A DNA stretch of 48,325 bases, taken from NCBI GenBank assembly GCA_025924715.1, contig JAICHV010000030.1, positions 1-48,325 of the forward strand, read 5' to 3'. Below the pieces are notes generated by a model. That model saw nothing but the letters and a program-made list of their open reading frames with translations. It was not told the DNA's origin and did not search any database. This DNA comes from Alphaproteobacteria bacterium (GTDB taxonomy: Bacteria > Pseudomonadota > Alphaproteobacteria > Micropepsales > Micropepsaceae). Positions 44,631-48,325 of this stretch are shown piece after piece. Both the position numbers and the translations under genes were made by a program. How positions within the stretch are numbered: the first letter of the stretch is position 1; the number at the start of each line of letters is the position of its first letter.

Positions 44631-46211
44631 TTAAGCCGCCGAAGGCAGCGTGATCGAGGCGGCGAAGCCTTCGCCGGAGATGCTTTCGATCTCCAAGCGC
44701 CCGCCATGCAGTTCGGCAAAGGACTTGACCAGGGTCAGGCCCAGGCCGGCGCCTTTGGCGTGATCGGCGACCCGCCCGGCATGTTCGAAAGGCTGCAGGA
44801 TGCGGGTGAGGTCGGCGGGCGCCACCCCCGGACCATTGTCGGTCACGGCGATGCGGACGCCGTCCGGGGCCGCCGCCACCGAAAGCTTCACCGTCCCGCC
44901 CTGCTGGGTAAAGGTGACCGCGTTGTCGACCAGGGCATTGAGCATGCCGCTGAACACCACCTCATCGGCCATGACCATCAATCCGATCGGGCAATCATTG
45001 GCATCGATGGCGATGCTCTTGGCCTCGGCCCGGGCGGCGAAGGCCTCGCGCGCCAGCCAGACCATGCTGCCGGCATCCAGCGGCGTGAGGCGCAAGTCGT
45101 AACGCCCCGCCGAAATCTTGGTCAGGTCCATGATCTGGTTGAGCATCTTGAGCAGATTGGTGCCGCCCTGATGGATCAGCCCGGCATATTCGCGGATCTG
45201 CGCCGAGGAGAGATTGTCGGCCAGCGCTCCGATCAGATCGGAGAAACCCAGGATCGCATTCAGCGGCGTCTTGAGCTCGTGGCTCATGGTGCGCAGCAAT
45301 GTGGTCTTGGCGTTGTTGGCCTGGGCGGTGGCGGAATCCAGCCGCTTGGTCAGATCGGCGAGATAGCCGGTCTGGCGCTGGGCGCTGTCGCGCGTGGATT
45401 CCAGCACCGTCTCGGTCTGCGCCAGCGCATTTTCGGCGCGGGTCTTTTCGGTGATATCGGTGAACACCACGGCGCGGCCGCCATCCGAAGTGGCGCAATC
45501 GCGCAGCAGATAGGCACGGCCGGACGCGGTTTGCAGGGTGTCGGCGGAAGCAGGGCTGCGATGGCCGCGCAGCCTTCGGGCCAGCCATTCTTCGGCCGAG
45601 ACGTCCAGCGCCAGCATGCCGCCATATGCAAATTTGGTGACGATTTCCTCGAAGCTGAGGCCCTGCATGTCCTCGAGCTTGGTGTCGGTCAAGGCGGCGT
45701 AGAGGGAATTGCCGGCGACGAAGCGGTCCTGGGAATCATAGAAGGCGAAAGCGTCGGCCGACAATTTGATCGCTTCGCGCAACCGGGCGAATTGGTGTCG
45801 CGCCTCGGTGACGTCGTTCCACATCAAGGTTGCGTGGCCATTGCCGTCGCGCCGGGCCTTGACCTCGAGGACACGGCCATTGGCCAGGGCAATGTCCTGG
45901 GGTGCCCAGGCCTGCTCGCCAAGCTGGGCCAGGCAAGCGGCGATGAAGGTTTCGGTGCCCCCGTTCAGGGCCCCCGGCGCTATTTCGGGAAGCGCCAGCC
46001 GCAGGATCTCGTCATAGCCTTGGCCGAGCAGGTTTTGCACCCGCGGCAATCCGCGGAAGATGTAGTTGAAATGGCTATTGGCATAGACAAGCCGCCCTTC
46101 GGAATCGAAAACCGTGATCGCAACGCGCAGAGCGTTCAGCGAATCCAGCAAAAACGCCGGCGCCGGATCGCGCAACTTCTGCACACTGGCACGCTGCAAC
46201 AAGGCCCCCAA
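44631..46211 (-). CDS. Cytoplasmic PAS-containing sensor histidine kinase
   Basis: A 526-residue kinase without membrane segments. Residues about 20-140 and 145-255 are two PAS-like domains (LRVAITVFDSEGRLVYAN; DAFAFYDSQDRFVAGN), with a coiled coil (about 260-300), H box MSHELKTPLNAILGFSD, N box NALVDNAVTF, DNGPGVAP and GAGLGLTLVKSF. The longest reading starts at TTG 46211; no ATG is near, and a GTG about 30 bp inside is an alternative. No receiver domain or adjacent response regulator. Divergent from another kinase at 46481, with a 269-bp spacer. Confidence 0.88.
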   Translation of the reverse strand: MGALLQRASVQKLRDPAPAFLLDSLNALRVAITVFDSEGRLVYANSHFNYIFRGLPRVQNLLGQGYDEILRLALPEIAPGALNGGTETFIAACLAQLGEQAWAPQDIALANGRVLEVKARRDGNGHATLMWNDVTEARHQFARLREAIKLSADAFAFYDSQDRFVAGNSLYAALTDTKLEDMQGLSFEEIVTKFAYGGMLALDVSAEEWLARRLRGHRSPASADTLQTASGRAYLLRDCATSDGGRAVVFTDITEKTRAENALAQTETVLESTRDSAQRQTGYLADLTKRLDSATAQANNAKTTLLRTMSHELKTPLNAILGFSDLIGALADNLSSAQIREYAGLIHQGGTNLLKMLNQIMDLTKISAGRYDLRLTPLDAGSMVWLAREAFAARAEAKSIAIDANDCPIGLMVMADEVVFSGMLNALVDNAVTFTQQGGTVKLSVAAAPDGVRIAVTDNGPGVAPADLTRILQPFEHAGRVADHAKGAGLGLTLVKSFAELHGGRLEIESISGEGFAASITLPSAA

Positions 46212-46480
46212 AGGTGCTGAGGACGCCAGTTTGCCAAGGTTGCAGTTGCGACTTCTTTAAACCCCTGCCCGCCGCCCGTGCGCCTGGGGTTTGGTCTTTG
46301 GGTGCATTGCGCGCAAAGGCGAGGGGGAATTGGCTCCCGAATCGCGCCATCATCCTTAGCAAATCCTTAAGTGTCACAATGCTTGTGGATTGGCGAAGAC
46401 CTGCCGGGTTTCTTCAACTTTCGTTAGGGATTCTCCCGCGAAAGTCGGCGCCTCGCGGCAATGACAGGTTTGAAGGCTTA
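46212..46480. promoter_or_regulatory. Divergent spacer with CtrA-like site
   Basis: The 269-bp region between two kinase genes includes TTAG-N7-TTAA at 46356-46370, one mismatch from the CtrA consensus TTAA-N7-TTAA of Alphaproteobacteria, 111 bp before the ATG at 46481. Nothing else in the spacer stands out to me, and I see no gene in it. Confidence 0.35.
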
Positions 46481-48250
46481 ATGGCGGTTAAGGCAAAGCC
46501 CGGTTCGGCATCGCGCGGCGATCCGCGCGCCTTGCGCCGCCTGTTCATGGGCGTGCAGGCGGCCAAGGCGGTGGCGGGCGCCTTGCTGGGTCTGGCCTAT
46601 GCCGGGCTGATCGGCCGCCCCGATGCGGCAGAGATGGTGGCCATCGCGGGGCTGGTGGCGCCGGCGCTGCTGGCCATGCTGGCGCTGACCGAAATTCCCC
46701 TGAACATTTTGGAACAGGCGGGACTGGCGCTGTTCGCGGCCCTGATCGGGTATCTGGCGGCGTTGACGGGTGGTCTGGCCTCGCCGCTGGTGGTTTGGTT
46801 TGCCTTGGTTCCGGCGGAAGCGGCCCTGGCGGGGGGACGGCCGGCCGTGGTGCGGGCCGGCGTTGCCGCCGCGGCGGCGCTGATGGTGGTGGCCGGATTG
46901 CAGGTTGTGGGCGCCTTGCCCGCCTCGCGGCTGAGCTTTTCCCTCTTCGGCGGAATCTGGGCGGTCTATGCGGTTTCGGTTCTGGCGGCGCTGGTCCAGG
47001 CCGTGCTGGTGGCATCGGCGGCCCAGGACCGCCAACGCGCCGCCGATGAGGCGGCGGCGGAAGGGGCGGCGATGTACCGCTTCCTGGCCGACAATGCGAT
47101 GGACCTGATCACCCGTCATGGCGCGGATGTCCGCATCCGCTTCGCCAGCCCGGCCTCGGTGGCCCTGCTGGGACGTACCCCGGAAGAACTGCTGGGCCTG
47201 GCGCCCGCCGATCTGGTGCATCCCGACGATTTCGATGCGCTGGAGGCGGCGTTCCTGGAATCGGCCCAATCGGGGCGCGCCGCAACCGCCGAAGTGCGCA
47301 TGCGTCATCCGTCCGGCCAGGATCGCTGGGTGGAAATGCGCTGCCGGCCGGCCAGCCTGGACGGCGATGCGCCGGCCGAAATCGTCGCGGTGACCCGCGA
47401 CATCACCGAACGCAAGGCCCAGGAGCATGCCTTGGTCGAGGCGCGCGACGCGGCGATGGCCGCCAGCCGCGCCAAGACCGCCTTCCTGGCCAATATGAGC
47501 CATGAATTGCGCACGCCGCTGAACGCGATCATCGGCTTTTCCGAAGTGATGACGCGCGAAATCTTCGGTCCGGTGGGTAGCCCGCGCTATCAGGAATATT
47601 CGCGCCTAATCCATGAATCCGGCGGGCATTTGCTGGAGCTGATCAATGGCGTGCTCGACATGTCCAAAATCGAGGCCGGCAAATTCGATCTCTATCAAGA
47701 GATTTTCGACCTGGAAGAGGTCGCCGATCTGGCGGTGCGTTTCGTCAAGCTGCAGGCCGAGCGCGGCGGGGTGCGGATCGGGGTCGCCATCGCGCCCACG
47801 GCCAAGCGCATTTTCGCCGACAAGCGCGCCGTCAAGCAGATGCTGGTCAATCTCCTGACCAATGCGGTCAAGTTCACGCCCAGCGGCGGCGTGGTGCGGG
47901 TGGGGGCCTTTGCGAATAGCGAAGGTGTGGAGATCGCCGTGGGCGACACCGGCACCGGAATCTCCAAAGCCGATCTGGAAAAACTGGGCCGGCCCTTTCA
48001 ACAGGTGGAAGGAGCGCAGACCCGCACCAAGGAGGGCACCGGGCTTGGCCTGGCTTTGGTCAAATCCCTGACGGGAATGCATGGCGGCGAGGCGATCGTG
48101 GAATCGGCGCTGGGCGAAGGCACCGTGGTGCGGCTGCGCCTTCCCTTCGCGGCCGTTGGCGAGGACGGAACGCGGCTGGTGCCCCAGCAGAGCAATTCGG
48201 CCGACGCCCCGATGGGCTCCAAAATCCTGCCGTTCAAGGCGGCGTCCTGA
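46481..48250 (+). CDS. Membrane PAS sensor histidine kinase
   Basis: The 589-residue kinase has about six hydrophobic segments in residues 20-185 and a short coiled coil, then a PAS domain (about 205-305: MYRFLADNAMDLITRH, LVHPDDFD, VAVTRDITERKAQE), H box MSHELRTPLNAIIGFSEVM, NLLTNAVKFTP, GDTGTGISKADLEKL and GTGLGLALVKS. Features such as RIFADKRAVKQML are like the PleC/PdhS-type kinases of the cell-cycle network, but that is weak evidence. ATG 46481 has GAAGG upstream. Confidence 0.85.
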   Translation: MAVKAKPGSASRGDPRALRRLFMGVQAAKAVAGALLGLAYAGLIGRPDAAEMVAIAGLVAPALLAMLALTEIPLNILEQAGLALFAALIGYLAALTGGLASPLVVWFALVPAEAALAGGRPAVVRAGVAAAAALMVVAGLQVVGALPASRLSFSLFGGIWAVYAVSVLAALVQAVLVASAAQDRQRAADEAAAEGAAMYRFLADNAMDLITRHGADVRIRFASPASVALLGRTPEELLGLAPADLVHPDDFDALEAAFLESAQSGRAATAEVRMRHPSGQDRWVEMRCRPASLDGDAPAEIVAVTRDITERKAQEHALVEARDAAMAASRAKTAFLANMSHELRTPLNAIIGFSEVMTREIFGPVGSPRYQEYSRLIHESGGHLLELINGVLDMSKIEAGKFDLYQEIFDLEEVADLAVRFVKLQAERGGVRIGVAIAPTAKRIFADKRAVKQMLVNLLTNAVKFTPSGGVVRVGAFANSEGVEIAVGDTGTGISKADLEKLGRPFQQVEGAQTRTKEGTGLGLALVKSLTGMHGGEAIVESALGEGTVVRLRLPFAAVGEDGTRLVPQQSNSADAPMGSKILPFKAAS

Positions 48251-48262
48251 TAGATTGCGATC

Positions 48263-48325
48263 ATGAGCTTCGTGCCCCGACTGAAGGCCGGCATTTTCGT
48301 GCGCGCGTTGGTACGCCGGGCGGAA
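48263..48325 (+). CDS. Start of a DUF1491-like gene (partial)
   Basis: Only 21 residues are inside the window: MSFVPRLKAGIFVRALVRRAE. The RLKAG-x3-RAL-x-RRAE pattern resembles the start of DUF1491 family proteins, small alphaproteobacterial proteins of unknown role. It begins 12 bp after the kinase stop, so probably the same transcript. Confidence 0.5.
   Translation, partial: MSFVPRLKAGIFVRALVRRAE

Noticed and set aside
43809..46220. Rightward open frame of 803 codons
   Set aside because: Overlaps sodB in another frame and is antisense to the lipoprotein and kinase genes, which have clear motifs.

Overview
The window is a gene-dense, GC-rich chromosomal segment with about 56 protein genes. 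I saw no tRNA, rRNA, CRISPR array, transposase or phage gene. The gene families (UbiK, NDUFAF7/MidA, DUF5076, DUF6481, DUF1491-like), the moaE-moaD-pgsA-uvrC and lgt-midA-pgeF-prs orders, a bo3-type quinol oxidase and a cluster of GANTC sites point to an alphaproteobacterium. A Rhizomicrobium/Micropepsales-like lineage is possible, but that is a guess.

Layout. 1-3.1 kb: the 5' part of rplY (ribosomal protein bL25, minus strand), a DUF1761 membrane protein and a three-gene copper-handling operon (DUF2946-like, a secreted protein, CopC). 3.1-6.9 kb: minus-strand operon lgt-midA-pgeF-prs. 7.0-8.8 kb: ubiK, then an unusual 200-bp spacer, then ybjN-proC. 8.8-10.9 kb: an OmpR/EnvZ-type two-component pair. 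11-17.5 kb: ilvE, a DUF5076 gene, the uvrC-pgsA-moaD-moaE-EamA run, and a secreted protein of unknown function. 17.5-27.2 kb: a long minus-strand run, sodC-like, glnD, trpS, cyoABCD, a pteridine-reductase-like SDR and folB. 27.3-30.5 kb: small genes (secreted protein, two cold-shock proteins, tdk, a DUF6481 gene, arsC) with several palindromic repeats. 30.5-34.6 kb: the accessory-looking part, with a caspase-fold protease in AT-richer DNA, a GreA-like factor, a ChaN/EreA-like secreted protein and a stand-alone PAS protein. 34.6-39.4 kb: uvrB, a Met/His-rich small exported protein, a SYLF protein and a 386-residue protein of unknown function. 39.6-48.3 kb: DUF4870-like, MBL hydrolase, DUF1499, class III aminotransferase, Fe-type superoxide dismutase, a lipoprotein, two divergent PAS histidine kinases and the start of a DUF1491-like gene.

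Most of the window is housekeeping: nucleotide-excision repair (uvrB, uvrC), phospholipid and lipoprotein biosynthesis (pgsA, lgt), PRPP, proline, folate and molybdopterin synthesis, nitrogen sensing (glnD), and respiration with oxidative and metal stress (cyo, sodB, copC, arsC).

The points most worth following up are: (1) the caspase-like protease fused to an uncharacterised C-terminal module in DNA of foreign composition; (2) a Cu/Zn-SOD-fold protein that has lost three of its seven metal ligands; (3) eight GANTC sites in about 200 bp, with tandem motifs, ahead of the ybjN gene; (4) a 57-69 bp dispersed palindromic repeat whose copies show a compensatory base pair; (5) a conserved leader hairpin shared by the two cold-shock paralogues; and (6) two adjacent copper-operon proteins both predicted to start with histidine after signal cleavage.
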